Shown: in pieces, positions 1 through 8,604 of the stretch | Numbering within the stretch: position 1 is the first letter of the stretch | Layout of the letters: every line of letters starts with the position of its first letter | Assembly: GCF_025963695.1 (NCBI RefSeq) | Contig: NZ_JAOQAH010000053.1 | Location: 27,454-91,453 of the forward strand | Reading direction: 5' to 3' | DNA length: 64,000 nt | From: Segetibacter sp. | Lineage (GTDB): Bacteria; Bacteroidota; Bacteroidia; Chitinophagales; Chitinophagaceae | Notes under the pieces: generated by a model | What the model saw: the letters and a program-made list of their open reading frames with translations, nothing else | Databases searched by the model: none | What the model was told of the DNA's origin: nothing | Translations under genes and position numbers: made by a program

Positions 1-945
1 TTCTTTTTTATATATTCTTCGGCCATCACCTTCCTTTACGAACTCGCAGGCCTTACCTGGTTAGGTATCCCATTTACACCAATAGGCCTTATAGGTACTG
101 CGGTTGCTTTTTATGTAGGATTTAAAAACAACTCTTCTTACGAACGTTTATGGGAGGCCAGGAAGATCTGGGGTAGTATTGTTAATTTAAGCAGAACTTT
201 TGCAGTCTACGTACTAGATTATGCTCAGCCCGAGAATGATCTTGATTATGAAAGTTTAAAGGAGCACAAAAGAATTATTTTTTACCGTCACCTTGCTTTT
301 ATCAACGGTTTACGCATTCAGCTAAGAAGTCGTAGAGTTTGGGGCGAAGATAGCAACGACCCATTTATGAATATTGTGTCTCAGAATACGCCCTTTGTAA
401 ACCAGAATTTATTAAAGGAGATAAAGCAATTTTTACATGATGATGAGGCTGAATACCTTCATAATAAAAGTAATACAGTAACCCACATCATGCGCAAGCA
501 AAGCGAGCACCTCAATTACTTATTTGGAAAAGGTTGTTTAACAGATTACAAGCACGCTGAAATTGGGAAAATAGTAAAAGAACTATACGATCAGCAGGGA
601 GCTTGCGAGCGGATTAAAAATTATCCGTTCCCCAGGCAATATGCTTTTTTTAGTGAAGTGTTTGTTTGGATACTTGCCATTATGTTGCCATTTGGGTTAG
701 TGGGAGAACTTGATAAGTTAGGGCCTTCTTTTGTTTGGGCTACCATCCCCTTAGCCGTTGTTATTACGTGGCTGTTTTTTGTAATGGAAGTTGTTGGCGA
801 TAAAAGTGAAAACCCTTTTGAAAACAGTGTAAACGATATTCCCATGACCTCCATCTGCAGAAGTGTAGAAATTGACCTCAGAGAAATGCTGGATGAGCAG
901 GAAATTCCTGAAAAAATTCAGCCATTTAATAAGATTATAATGTAG
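1..945 (+). CDS. Bestrophin-family (UPF0187) anion channel, 5' end outside the window
   Basis: The frame is open from base 1 to the TAG stop at 943-945, giving 314 visible residues, so the true start lies upstream of the window. The Met at 367 is internal. The visible N-terminal part (ITFLYELAGLTWLGIPFTPI, then VAFYVGFKNNSSYERLWEAR) matches the bestrophin pattern of a membrane helix followed by the NxxxYxRxWEAR-type segment. A second pair of hydrophobic helices lies near residues 216-262. Bacterial bestrophins are pentameric inner-membrane ion channels. No neighbour gives a functional hint: the next gene is convergent. The family call is firm from the motif; ion selectivity cannot be read from the sequence. 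Confidence 0.85.
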   Translation, partial: FFFIYSSAITFLYELAGLTWLGIPFTPIGLIGTAVAFYVGFKNNSSYERLWEARKIWGSIVNLSRTFAVYVLDYAQPENDLDYESLKEHKRIIFYRHLAFINGLRIQLRSRRVWGEDSNDPFMNIVSQNTPFVNQNLLKEIKQFLHDDEAEYLHNKSNTVTHIMRKQSEHLNYLFGKGCLTDYKHAEIGKIVKELYDQQGACERIKNYPFPRQYAFFSEVFVWILAIMLPFGLVGELDKLGPSFVWATIPLAVVITWLFFVMEVVGDKSENPFENSVNDIPMTSICRSVEIDLREMLDEQEIPEKIQPFNKIIM

Positions 946-1289
946 GTTTTTTTAGTTGCAGGCAAACTTCAAATACCAATGCAGCTTTCGTCGCTCTTCA
1001 ATACAACCAGAAGGGTTTTGGGTACCGGCATTTGTTCTACGATGAATCATCCTTGCGTCGCACCCTTCTACTGAAGATTCAATGCCTGTCGTGGGGAGGA
1101 TGAACGACGATGAAGCAATCTGCTTAACAAATAGTAAGAGAGGTAATATTAAAAACAGTAGGCTGCTGCGCCGTTCCTCCTCCTGATAACGCGACTTATA
1201 ACAGTTGTTAGATGCGAGACATCAGAGTTTATACCAACACGCTTGCACTTAACCCTTATGTAGCCCCATTTCGGCCGGCGGCAGCTAGT
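946..1289. other. Convergent intergenic region without a gene
   Basis: This stretch separates the bestrophin gene from the convergent TIR-STING gene. I see no convincing open frame. It contains one minus-strand copy of the dispersed repeat (core at 1053-1063), followed on that strand by a box-2-like TGCCGGTACCCAAAA. No clear U-tailed terminator was found. Confidence 0.5.
1053..1063 (-). repeat. Dispersed intergenic repeat, copy A (GTGCGACGCAA core)
   Basis: The plus strand reads TTGCGTCGCAC; on the minus strand this is the GTGCGACGCAA core shared with copies at 5233, 15800, 22026, 24512, 32970 and 57465. The match continues upstream as AGAAGG in place of the usual AAAAGT. Box 2 (CCGGTACCCAAAA) follows about 30 bases downstream on the minus strand. 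Confidence 0.7.
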
Positions 1290-2237
1290 TTACTTTTCTT
1301 CCTTAACATCTATAAACTCTATGATAACACGATTTCTTGTAATCGCATCTTCTTTTACCAGGTAGGAGAGGGTTCGGCAGAAGTTATGCATCTCTTTCTT
1401 CTTAAGAATAATCTCGTTTTTGGTATCGCCGAAGTGCGATTTCGGTAGGGCAGTTTCTATTGATTTTTTTAGTGCACTTAAGGTAGTAGGCAAATCATAC
1501 AACTCAAGTATTGAACCTTCTTGTTGTGCATAGTCAAGGTAAAAATTATACTTCCTTGTTTCTGTTTCCACTTTCATCTCTTTCAGATTTTTGTTCTTCA
1601 AATATTCTTTTACCTGCGACGTAAAATTATTAGGCAACTGGTCAGGTATCACAATATGAAGCCTGAAGTCATCAAAGCTTTTTGTCTCTACAGACCGCTT
1701 AGCGGCATTCATCAATTCATTTGAAACTTTATAAACAAAGTTTTCAAAATAGCCAACTGCCAGAACGGTTGACGGAACAAGGCTTAATTCATACGTGTCC
1801 CAAACTTCTTCAATTCTTTTTTTAAGACTCTTACAAACTTCTTTAAGCGTTTTTACGCCGTCTTCTTGCTCATCTGAAAATTCAAGTAATTTGATGCCGA
1901 ATAGATCGCTGGGAAGATCAAGCCCTTTCTCTTTTAAAAAAAACGAACGGTTGCGCCCTATCCTTCCTACATACAAACCAAATTCAAACAACACGTTATC
2001 GCGTGCTATGGACTCAATCTTGTCTCTCTTTAATTGTGCATCATCAGCGGTTGCGACAAGAATACCAAAATCAAAAAGTGTAGCACCTTCGTTCAATGAC
2101 TCAAAATAGCTTTTGTTGTTTTCGAAAAACCCCTCGTGCCATACGTGGCAGTCTGCTACTTTATTCAATTGCTTTTTAATTATGTCCGCCTTCTTTCGGC
2201 CTTCATTAGAGCCACCGATAAAAACTCTTGGGTTCAT
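1290..2237 (-). CDS. TIR-STING fusion protein (CBASS-type effector), no adjacent cyclase
   Basis: The predicted protein has 315 residues. The N-terminal ~130 residues are a PF10137-type TIR domain: it opens MNPRVFIGGSNEGRKKA and has the NVLFEFGLYVGRIGRNR segment, whose Glu85 is in the position of the NAD-glycohydrolase glutamate. A second domain follows from about residue 150 and resembles the prokaryotic STING domain: PSTVLAVGYFENFV at its start, an Arg at 228 in TRKYNFY, and YDLPTTL (Asp248, Thr251, Thr252), the pattern used for cyclic dinucleotide contacts. In characterised systems the STING domain binds c-di-GMP, filaments form and TIR destroys NAD+. I chose the Met at 2237 over the one at 2261 because it starts directly before the first beta strand and puts the catalytic Glu where homologues have it. 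A CD-NTase gene normally sits next to this effector; none is visible on either side. Domain assignment is from motif memory, not a search. Confidence 0.85.
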   Translation of the reverse strand: MNPRVFIGGSNEGRKKADIIKKQLNKVADCHVWHEGFFENNKSYFESLNEGATLFDFGILVATADDAQLKRDKIESIARDNVLFEFGLYVGRIGRNRSFFLKEKGLDLPSDLFGIKLLEFSDEQEDGVKTLKEVCKSLKKRIEEVWDTYELSLVPSTVLAVGYFENFVYKVSNELMNAAKRSVETKSFDDFRLHIVIPDQLPNNFTSQVKEYLKNKNLKEMKVETETRKYNFYLDYAQQEGSILELYDLPTTLSALKKSIETALPKSHFGDTKNEIILKKKEMHNFCRTLSYLVKEDAITRNRVIIEFIDVKEEK

Positions 2238-2602
2238 AAATGGTAAGTTGTGTACTACCATGAATGTAAAAAAAATGAAGTGAAATTCCTATCTCCTCTT
2301 TGCAGCTGAAAGATATATGTATAGCTGTTTTGCGGGCAACAGTTGCCACCCCTTGCCGACTCCCATTTTCTACACCTTGTCTGCTAAGGATGATTATGGC
2401 AGAGTGAGGGCCATTAAGATGCGCAGCTTGTTAAAGTTTCAACGGGATTAATACTATTTTATCAATAAGTAATTATAAAACTGCTTTCTTATATTAGAAG
2501 GAACGCTCTTTTCTAATGTACATTAGCTTTACTTCTCGTATTTGATAACTTAGATTCTCTGCATGCTTTTTTAATGGCAAAGCTTCTATATTTAATAACC
2601 AT
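2238..2602. other. Divergent intergenic region, no gene seen
   Basis: This gap lies between the divergent TIR-STING and arabinofuranosidase genes, so it should carry both promoters. All frames are short. No repeat-family copy and no recognisable cyclase, transposase or RNA gene was found. The 150 bases before the plus-strand start are very AT-rich. Confidence 0.45.
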
Positions 2603-4351
2603 ATGAATAAACATCTTTTTACAATAGCAGCGTTTACCCTGGTAGCCGTTTCCATTTTTTCGTGCTCTAAAAGTGTAACTGAAACAGCTCCTGTAGTAAC
2701 TCCTCCTCCTTCAACCGGGCCTATACCGGTAGTACCCGCAACAGATCCACAAGTAGCAGCTACCATTGGTTTCTTTTTAGATACGTGGCAGCCTAAAACT
2801 TATACAGCCCCGGCATATGCTGAAGGTGCCGTTCCTGCAACCGCTCCTAACACAGTAACAATTGACGCTTCTGATATTATCACTAAAATTCCCACGCAGA
2901 TATTCTCTCACAACGCCAACACCTGGATGGGAACTTTTGTAGACCAGCCGAGCTTTATTACCAATACAACTAATCTGAAACCTAATATCATTCGTTGGCC
3001 TGCTGGTAGTGGAAGTGATGTGTATTTCTGGAATGTAAGACCAGGAGATATACCCGAAGGCGCACCAACAAAATACATAGATAAAGACGGTAAGCTGGTT
3101 GATGTATCGTTTTTCTATGGCCGCTCAAACGACAATTGGAGGGCTTCTTTGGATAATTATTACTCCATGTTGCAGATGACTAACAGTAAAGGTATCATAA
3201 CTGCCAACTACGGCTTTGCCCGGTACGGAATAAGCGCAAATCCCGTGGCCACTGCTGCACATCTTGCTGCTGATTGGGTACGCTACGACAAAGGCCGAAC
3301 CCAATACTGGGAAATAGGCAATGAAAACTATGGTGACTGGGAAGCGGGCTACCGAATTGATGTCACCAAAAATAAAGACGGGCAACCTGAGTTTTTAACA
3401 GGAAAACTATACGCCCAACACTTTAAAGTATTCGCCGACTCTATGCGAAAGGCCGCAGCCGAAGTAGGTAATGCCAATATAAAAATAGGCGCAGTTTTAC
3501 AAGAGAGCCCTACCGCCTCGTGGCAAACCAATACTACTCAAACCTGGAACAGCACTTTGATTCCAGAGTTGAACAATAAGCAAGACTTTTTTATTGTTCA
3601 CAACTACATCACTCCTTACGACGAAAAGTCAAATGCTGCTACTATACTTAATGCAGCGAGTACAGTACCTGCTTCGATGATGAATTTTGTAACGAATCAA
3701 ATTAAGAACAATGGGGGAGAGGTGAAGCCAATAGCCTTTACAGAATGGAATATGTGGGCGAAAGATTTGAAGCAGCAAGTGTCTAATACAAGTGGTGTCT
3801 TTGCGGTAATCGTTCAATCTGAAGCCATTAAAAATAAATATGGTATGGCTGCCCGTTGGGATCTTCTGAACGGCTGGGACGGCGGCAATGATCACGGCCT
3901 CTTTAGCGATGGTGGTAGTGCCGACGACCCTCGCTGGAACCCTCGTCCATCATTTTACCACATGTATTATTTTCAGAAGTGCATCGGCGACCGGCTCGTT
4001 TCAACAACTGTACAAGGTGCAGAAAGTGCAGGTATTAAGGCTTACGCATCCACTTATAGCTCGGGGCAGGTAAATGTTACCTTGCTAAACACCTCAGCCA
4101 AGGCGCAGTCATTTGAGATAAAGTTCAAAAATTTCAATGCAGGAAGCAGGTATTACTGGTATAGTTTAGAAGGAAGTAATGATAATGGCGAATTCTCAAG
4201 AAAAGTGGCGGTAAACAACGTAGGTCCTGAGGGTGCAGCAGGCGGACCTGCCAACTATGCTTCGCTTAAGGCAATGTCTGCTACAACTACAAACGGTATT
4301 AAAGTAACAGTACCCGCACTAGGCTCTCTATTTGTGATGATCGATAAATAG
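2603..4351 (+). CDS. Secreted lipoprotein alpha-L-arabinofuranosidase-like glycosidase (GH51-type, clan GH-A)
   Basis: The protein has 582 residues. It starts with a lipoprotein signal (hydrophobic stretch, then IFSC with lipid-modified Cys21) and a Pro/Thr-rich linker to about residue 50, so it is probably anchored to the cell surface or periplasmic face. The catalytic domain shows NIIRWPAGSGSD near 128, the acid/base motif WEIGNEN with Glu241, and the nucleophile motif FTEWNMW with Glu381. These are the two glutamates of clan GH-A retaining enzymes such as alpha-L-arabinofuranosidases. A C-terminal beta domain follows from about 480. With the GH127 gene 1.3 kb downstream it suggests use of arabinose-containing plant glycans. 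The exact family (GH51 or a close relative) cannot be fixed by eye. Confidence 0.75.
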   Translation: MNKHLFTIAAFTLVAVSIFSCSKSVTETAPVVTPPPSTGPIPVVPATDPQVAATIGFFLDTWQPKTYTAPAYAEGAVPATAPNTVTIDASDIITKIPTQIFSHNANTWMGTFVDQPSFITNTTNLKPNIIRWPAGSGSDVYFWNVRPGDIPEGAPTKYIDKDGKLVDVSFFYGRSNDNWRASLDNYYSMLQMTNSKGIITANYGFARYGISANPVATAAHLAADWVRYDKGRTQYWEIGNENYGDWEAGYRIDVTKNKDGQPEFLTGKLYAQHFKVFADSMRKAAAEVGNANIKIGAVLQESPTASWQTNTTQTWNSTLIPELNNKQDFFIVHNYITPYDEKSNAATILNAASTVPASMMNFVTNQIKNNGGEVKPIAFTEWNMWAKDLKQQVSNTSGVFAVIVQSEAIKNKYGMAARWDLLNGWDGGNDHGLFSDGGSADDPRWNPRPSFYHMYYFQKCIGDRLVSTTVQGAESAGIKAYASTYSSGQVNVTLLNTSAKAQSFEIKFKNFNAGSRYYWYSLEGSNDNGEFSRKVAVNNVGPEGAAGGPANYASLKAMSATTTNGIKVTVPALGSLFVMIDK

Positions 4352-4375
4352 GGTTTTTAAATATGAACATGCTTT

Positions 4376-5011
4376 CTAATGAAACTCGGTAATCGACTCT
4401 GTTTTCACTAATACTTCGCTTAACTCAGCAAATTGTTTTTCGGTTCCTTTTATATTCAGAATAAGAAGTAGCCTTCCCTGGTTTTTATTCATCATTACCC
4501 GTTTACTTTTCATTTTCATCGCTTTTAAAACCTCTTCAACGGCATACACGTTCTTCATCTCCGCATTTTCAAAAATAAAGCTGACCGTCTTACTATGATT
4601 AAACAACTCAATCACACTTTCAATTTTACCAAATACTGACAATACTATTATTGTAAATACTGTTAAACAAAATGCCAGTGCGTGGTACCCAATACCTGTT
4701 GCCATTCCAATGCCTGCCGTAGTCCAGATTACCGCCGCTGTTGTTAACCCTAAGACCGAAAGTTTGTCTTTGAATATTACACCCGCACCAATAAAGCCAA
4801 TGCCGGTAATAATATTTGCTGCTATGCGGTCATCAGAACCGGTGCCATGTTTAGAAACAATGGTAAAGATGGTCGAACCAAGACTAATAAGAATGATGGT
4901 GCGAAATCCTGCCGACTTATTGTTGTATTCCCGCTCGAACCCAATAATGCCGCCACATAAAATAGACATACCAATACTTATAAAATCTTCCCTTTCAAGT
5001 AGAAATTGCAT
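4376..5011 (-). CDS. MgtC/SapB family membrane protein
   Basis: The protein has 211 residues. The N-terminal ~135 residues contain four to five membrane helices with the MgtC family hallmarks GGIIGFEREYNNKSAGFRT and NIITGIGFIGAGVIFKD. A cytoplasmic C-terminal domain of about 75 residues follows, as in the SapB branch. MgtC proteins act in Mg2+-related physiology and modulate membrane ATPases rather than acting as simple transporters. The gene stands alone on the minus strand between two plus-strand glycosidase genes, and its 3' end is 24 bases from the preceding gene's stop. No regulatory site was recognised. Confidence 0.88.
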   Translation of the reverse strand: MQFLLEREDFISIGMSILCGGIIGFEREYNNKSAGFRTIILISLGSTIFTIVSKHGTGSDDRIAANIITGIGFIGAGVIFKDKLSVLGLTTAAVIWTTAGIGMATGIGYHALAFCLTVFTIIVLSVFGKIESVIELFNHSKTVSFIFENAEMKNVYAVEEVLKAMKMKSKRVMMNKNQGRLLLILNIKGTEKQFAELSEVLVKTESITEFH

Positions 5012-5232
5012 ATGTAGTAATTTCTGATTATTGGATTAATCTTTTTTACAGTTGTAATAATAATAGTGCCGAAACAGAAATAAAAGACCACAAGTTCCTC
5101 AGCGCTCCTGGCGATGGGGAGTTAAGAGGTCAGAAGTAGTATAACTCGCTGCAACTGTAGTATTGCAATATCTCTTAATGCTTTTGCCGCGAAGATTTGT
5201 TGGCAGACAGTAGCATATCTGTCAAGCTTCAG

Positions 5233-5243
5233 TTGCGTCGCAC
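5233..5243 (-). repeat. Dispersed intergenic repeat, copy B
   Basis: The plus strand shows TTGCGTCGCAC. On the minus strand the context is CAGTACAAGAGTGCGACGCAA, close to copy C at 15800. A box-2-like CTGCCAACAAA follows about 30 bases further along the minus strand. Confidence 0.7.
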
Positions 5244-5322
5244 TCTTGTACTGTTGTAGCTGATGGGGCAGGATGGCAAGTGTTACAACAAAGTACTTTG
5301 AGAAAATCGCGCACCGGCGTAG

Positions 5323-5412
5323 TTGGTTTATGAAACATGGCATTACAAGTATAGCAGCGTTACAGACTGTTGCACTTCTATAAAGGGTTTGTTGGATTTG
5401 CAGCTTTTGTAG
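5323..5412 (+). pseudogene. C-terminal fragment of a REP-associated tyrosine transposase (RAYT)
   Basis: Thirty codons ending in TAG translate to LVYETWHYKYSS...KGLLDLQLL. This matches the C-terminus of the Y1-type RAYT fragment at 47040-47141 (IVYETWHYKYSSAMDY...KIDLELV). Upstream sequence does not continue the frame, so only the tail survives. It is followed 36 bases later by a REP-like hairpin, the arrangement expected at the 3' end of such an element. Confidence 0.65.
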
Positions 5413-5448
5413 ATCTGTTGCGGGACGCTGTTCTGCTATCAATTATTA

Positions 5449-5475
5449 TTTAAGTGATCCGCTGAAACACTTAAA
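5449..5475. repeat. REP-like hairpin beside the RAYT fragment
   Basis: The arms TTTAAGTG (5449-5456) and CACTTAAA (5468-5475) are perfectly complementary around the loop ATCCGCTGAAA. The same stem sequence, with a CCTGCGGA loop, follows the second RAYT remnant at 47175-47204. The shared hairpin and its position suggest a REP sequence recognised by this transposase family. Confidence 0.6.
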
Positions 5476-5609
5476 ACTAACAGAAGCACGCAGCACTTAA
5501 ACTATCTTGTGTGTAACCGATAGTAATAACTATAAAATACTTGTGCTCCTATCGGCTACCTGCCTACTCCTGTTATAATTGAACACATATACATTTATTA
5601 AAAAAATTG

Positions 5610-8024
5610 ATGAAAAACATATTGCTGCTTTTCCTGTCCTTTTCTTTCGCATCTGTAACCTTTTGTGCTGATACTTTGCGTGTCACCCCCATGCATCAGC
5701 CAAAAATGGAGCTCTTCTCATTAGCCGAAGTGCGCCTGCTCGACGGGGAGTTTAAGCACATTATGGATCTCACGCACAATTATCTTCTCACGCTCGATCC
5801 TGACCGTATGGCTTCCTGGTTCAGAAGAGAAGCCGGACTGGTGCCGAAAGCAAAGCCTTACCCGTTCTGGGAGTCGGAAGATGTGTGGGGCAAAGGACCG
5901 CTTGCAGGGCATATCATGGGTTTCTACCTGTCGTCGATGAGTATGATGTACCAGAGCACCGGAGATACGGCGATTATCAGTAAACTTAAATACACCCTAA
6001 ACGAATTAAAAGCCTGCCAGGATGCACAGGGCGATGGCTATCTTCTTGCGGTAATAAACGGGCGACACGTGTTTGAAGATGTAGTTGCAGGTAAGTTTAC
6101 TACTTCCAATCCACTCATAAACGACAGCTGGGAGCCGGTGTATATTATGAACAAAATAATGCTGGGTCTTTACGGCGTTTACACGCAGTGCAAGTTGCCC
6201 GTTGCCAAAGACATTTTTCTACAAATGGCAGATTGGTTTGGCGATTCTGTCCTTAATAAATTATCGCACGAACAGATACAAAAATTACTTGTTTGTGAGC
6301 ATGGCTCGATAAACGAAAATTACATTAATGCCTACGAGTTGACGCAGGATAAAAAATACCTGGAATGGGCAAAAAAACTGAACGATGAAGACATGTGGGT
6401 GCCCCTCGCGCAAGGCAAAGACATCTTAGACGGCTGGCATGCTAATACACAAATACCAAAGTTCACCGGTTTTGAGAACGTGTACAATTACACCGGAGAA
6501 AAGAAATATACCGATGCCGCAAGGTTTTTCTGGAAGACTGTAGTAAACAAACATACCTGGGCTAATGGAGGCAACAGTACAGGAGAACATTTTTTTCCTG
6601 AAAGTGAATTTGAAAAACGGGTAATATGGCCCGGTGGCGCCGAGTCATGCAACAGTGTAAACATGCTGCGATTAACTGAGCTCCTGTATAAAGATTATGC
6701 AGAACCCGAAAAAATAGATTATTACGAACGCGTATTGTACAATCATATTCTGGCCAATTACGATCCTGAACGTGCAATGACCGTTTATTTTACTTCTATG
6801 CGACCCGGTCACTATAAAGTATATGGAACCGAGTATAACAGCTTCTGGTGTTGCACGGGCACGGGCTTCGAAAACCCCGCCAAGTTTGGCCAGATGATTT
6901 ATTCCCACGACAACAATAGCTTGTATGTAAACTTATTTATTCCCTCTCGTGTGAACTGGCAGGAAAAAGGGGTCAGCCTAACTCAAATTACCCGTTTCCC
7001 CGATGAGGAAACTGCGGTGTATACGGTTAACGTAAAACAACCGGTTTCATTCTCGCTTAAGATCCGGCATCCGCATTGGGTGAATGTGGCAAACCTGGTA
7101 GTGCGGGTAAATGGTAAGATCTATAAAACAAATTCAACAGCAGGAGGTTTTGCCGAAATAAAGCGTGTATGGAAAACGGGTGACAAAGTAACCGTCGAAC
7201 TACCCGGAAAGGTAGTAGTAAGTCCGCTTGTAGCCAGCAACAAATTTGTTTCGGTAACATACGGTCCACTGGTACTGGCCGCACAGATAGAAAACCACGG
7301 TTTAACAAAAGAAGATTTCTTCAGCGAAAGGCAAACGGTTGCAGCTAAAGAAATTCCGCTTTCCGAGGTGGCTGCATTTGCAGGAGACAGTGCTGCAATG
7401 GTAGCCGGTATCATTAAACAAAAAGGTGCTTCACTAGCTTTTACTACGACGGCCGCAGTAACTGGCACCCCAGTGACACTAATGCCTTTTAACCGTATCC
7501 ATTACAATCGTTACGCTCTTTATTTCAGGCATTACGACAATGCTGCCGCCTACCACCTCGAACAACAAAAAGTAAAAAGATTTGAGGAGATGATGCCGGC
7601 AATTGAGGAGGCAACCACTGATGCTGTTGTACCCGGAGACAAAGAATCTGAGGAACAACACGGTTTTACAGCAGTAAATTCTTCTACTGGCGTGATGGGC
7701 AAATCCAAATGGCGAAATGCTTCCAATGGCGGGTATTTTATGTACAACGCTAAATTATCTTCGTCGCCCACCCAGTCACTTTACCTTCTCTTTTATAAAA
7801 ATACAAGGGGCAATAAATCTTTTGACGTTTTGGTAGACGGCAAACTCTTAAAAACAATTGACCAATCACAGTTGAACAAAGAAGGCACTGAAGAGTTTTA
7901 TTCAGAGATAATCCATTTGCCTGCATCTCTTTTAACAGGTAAAGATCATATAACCATCAAGTTTCAGGGAAGAGGAAAAAACGCTACGGCAGGTTTAATG
8001 GATTTGCGCATTGTAGTGCAATAA
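5610..8024 (+). CDS. Glycoside hydrolase family 127 (DUF1680), beta-L-arabinofuranosidase
   Basis: The protein has 804 residues from the ATG at 5610; the in-frame TTG three bases earlier is less likely. A signal peptide (KNILLLFLSFSFASVTFCA) precedes the mature enzyme. The family start FSLAEVRLLDGEFK and the (alpha/alpha)6-barrel region are clear. Two metal and catalytic segments are present: GGAESCNSVNML (Glu345, Cys347) and FWCCTGTGFENPAKFG (Cys414, Cys415), corresponding to the zinc ligands and the cysteine nucleophile of HypBA1. The last ~150 residues (about 655-804) look like an added beta-sandwich, giving a longer protein than the bifidobacterial enzyme. The enzyme releases L-arabinose from beta-linked arabinofuranosides. 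It probably acts in the periplasm together with the upstream GH51-like lipoprotein. Confidence 0.9.
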   Translation: MKNILLLFLSFSFASVTFCADTLRVTPMHQPKMELFSLAEVRLLDGEFKHIMDLTHNYLLTLDPDRMASWFRREAGLVPKAKPYPFWESEDVWGKGPLAGHIMGFYLSSMSMMYQSTGDTAIISKLKYTLNELKACQDAQGDGYLLAVINGRHVFEDVVAGKFTTSNPLINDSWEPVYIMNKIMLGLYGVYTQCKLPVAKDIFLQMADWFGDSVLNKLSHEQIQKLLVCEHGSINENYINAYELTQDKKYLEWAKKLNDEDMWVPLAQGKDILDGWHANTQIPKFTGFENVYNYTGEKKYTDAARFFWKTVVNKHTWANGGNSTGEHFFPESEFEKRVIWPGGAESCNSVNMLRLTELLYKDYAEPEKIDYYERVLYNHILANYDPERAMTVYFTSMRPGHYKVYGTEYNSFWCCTGTGFENPAKFGQMIYSHDNNSLYVNLFIPSRVNWQEKGVSLTQITRFPDEETAVYTVNVKQPVSFSLKIRHPHWVNVANLVVRVNGKIYKTNSTAGGFAEIKRVWKTGDKVTVELPGKVVVSPLVASNKFVSVTYGPLVLAAQIENHGLTKEDFFSERQTVAAKEIPLSEVAAFAGDSAAMVAGIIKQKGASLAFTTTAAVTGTPVTLMPFNRIHYNRYALYFRHYDNAAAYHLEQQKVKRFEEMMPAIEEATTDAVVPGDKESEEQHGFTAVNSSTGVMGKSKWRNASNGGYFMYNAKLSSSPTQSLYLLFYKNTRGNKSFDVLVDGKLLKTIDQSQLNKEGTEEFYSEIIHLPASLLTGKDHITIKFQGRGKNATAGLMDLRIVVQ

Positions 8025-8604
8025 AAAATTCAAGTTTTTCCCGAAAGGTTATTTCGGCACTAGTGCCCTTAACTCGCTATGTTATGCTCTAGCAAGCTTT
8101 TCAATTCGAGCCTTTCGTCAGGGCTTAGGCTATAAACTGTCTCAACAACTGTATTCAACCCGATATTTAAGTTGCTCATAACTTTCCTTTGATCAAAGAT
8201 TGATCATTTCGATTACTTAATTGATTTTATGCCCGCGTTTGTGTTCTTCGAAGCGCGGCTGGTGAAGGGAGTTAACACCTTTCACCCTGGCGTAGGCAAA
8301 AGCTCTACACTTGGCAGACTTCCTGCTAACCCTACAGATTTTGGTCAAAAGACACAACAACGGCTTTGCTGTCAAAATCCGGCCATCCAATTACTGCGGA
8401 TGTAAGTGGTGCAAACGGTACCTAAAAGGGTGTGCGATTTTTTCCCGGTAAGATTAAGGTTGATTGCAAACAGCAAGTAAAGAGTTAGCAGAAGCGATAA
8501 GGCAATATGCTTTCAGAAGCAAAATAAATTGCACGCCCTTCCGGTTCAGACGGATGTAATAGGCGTCTTTTCTTCACTGCTTACAGAAACAAACAGTGTA
8601 ATCT
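8025..8604. other. Intergenic region of 580 bases without recognised gene
   Basis: This is the gap between the convergent GH127 and repeat-lipoprotein genes. No frame on either strand resembles a protein I know. Just after the GH127 stop are two small palindromes, CCGAAA-N5-TTTCGG and GGCACTAGTGCC (about 8041-8065), which could act as a weak terminator, although there is no T-tract. The remainder is unexplained. Confidence 0.4.

Larger units (their letters stand above)
5012..5609. other. Divergent intergenic region with transposase remnant and repeats
   Basis: About 600 bases lie between mgtC-like and the GH127 gene. The region holds a minus-strand copy of the dispersed repeat (5233-5243), the last 30 codons of a REP-associated tyrosine transposase (5323-5412) and a REP-like hairpin (5449-5475). 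It appears to be a decayed insertion site. The last 100 bases should contain the GH127 promoter. Confidence 0.6.

Noticed and set aside
1212..1448. Plus-strand frame antisense to the end of the TIR-STING gene
   Set aside because: It is a shadow of the opposite coding strand; the minus-strand domain evidence is strong.
2238..2602. Search for a CD-NTase or other CBASS gene next to TIR-STING
   Set aside because: No frame of sufficient length or with a nucleotidyltransferase GS...DxD motif is present on either strand.
5122..5442. Minus-strand frame of 106 codons upstream of GH127
   Set aside because: It overlaps the plus-strand RAYT fragment and the repeat copy and its translation is low-complexity without any family resemblance.
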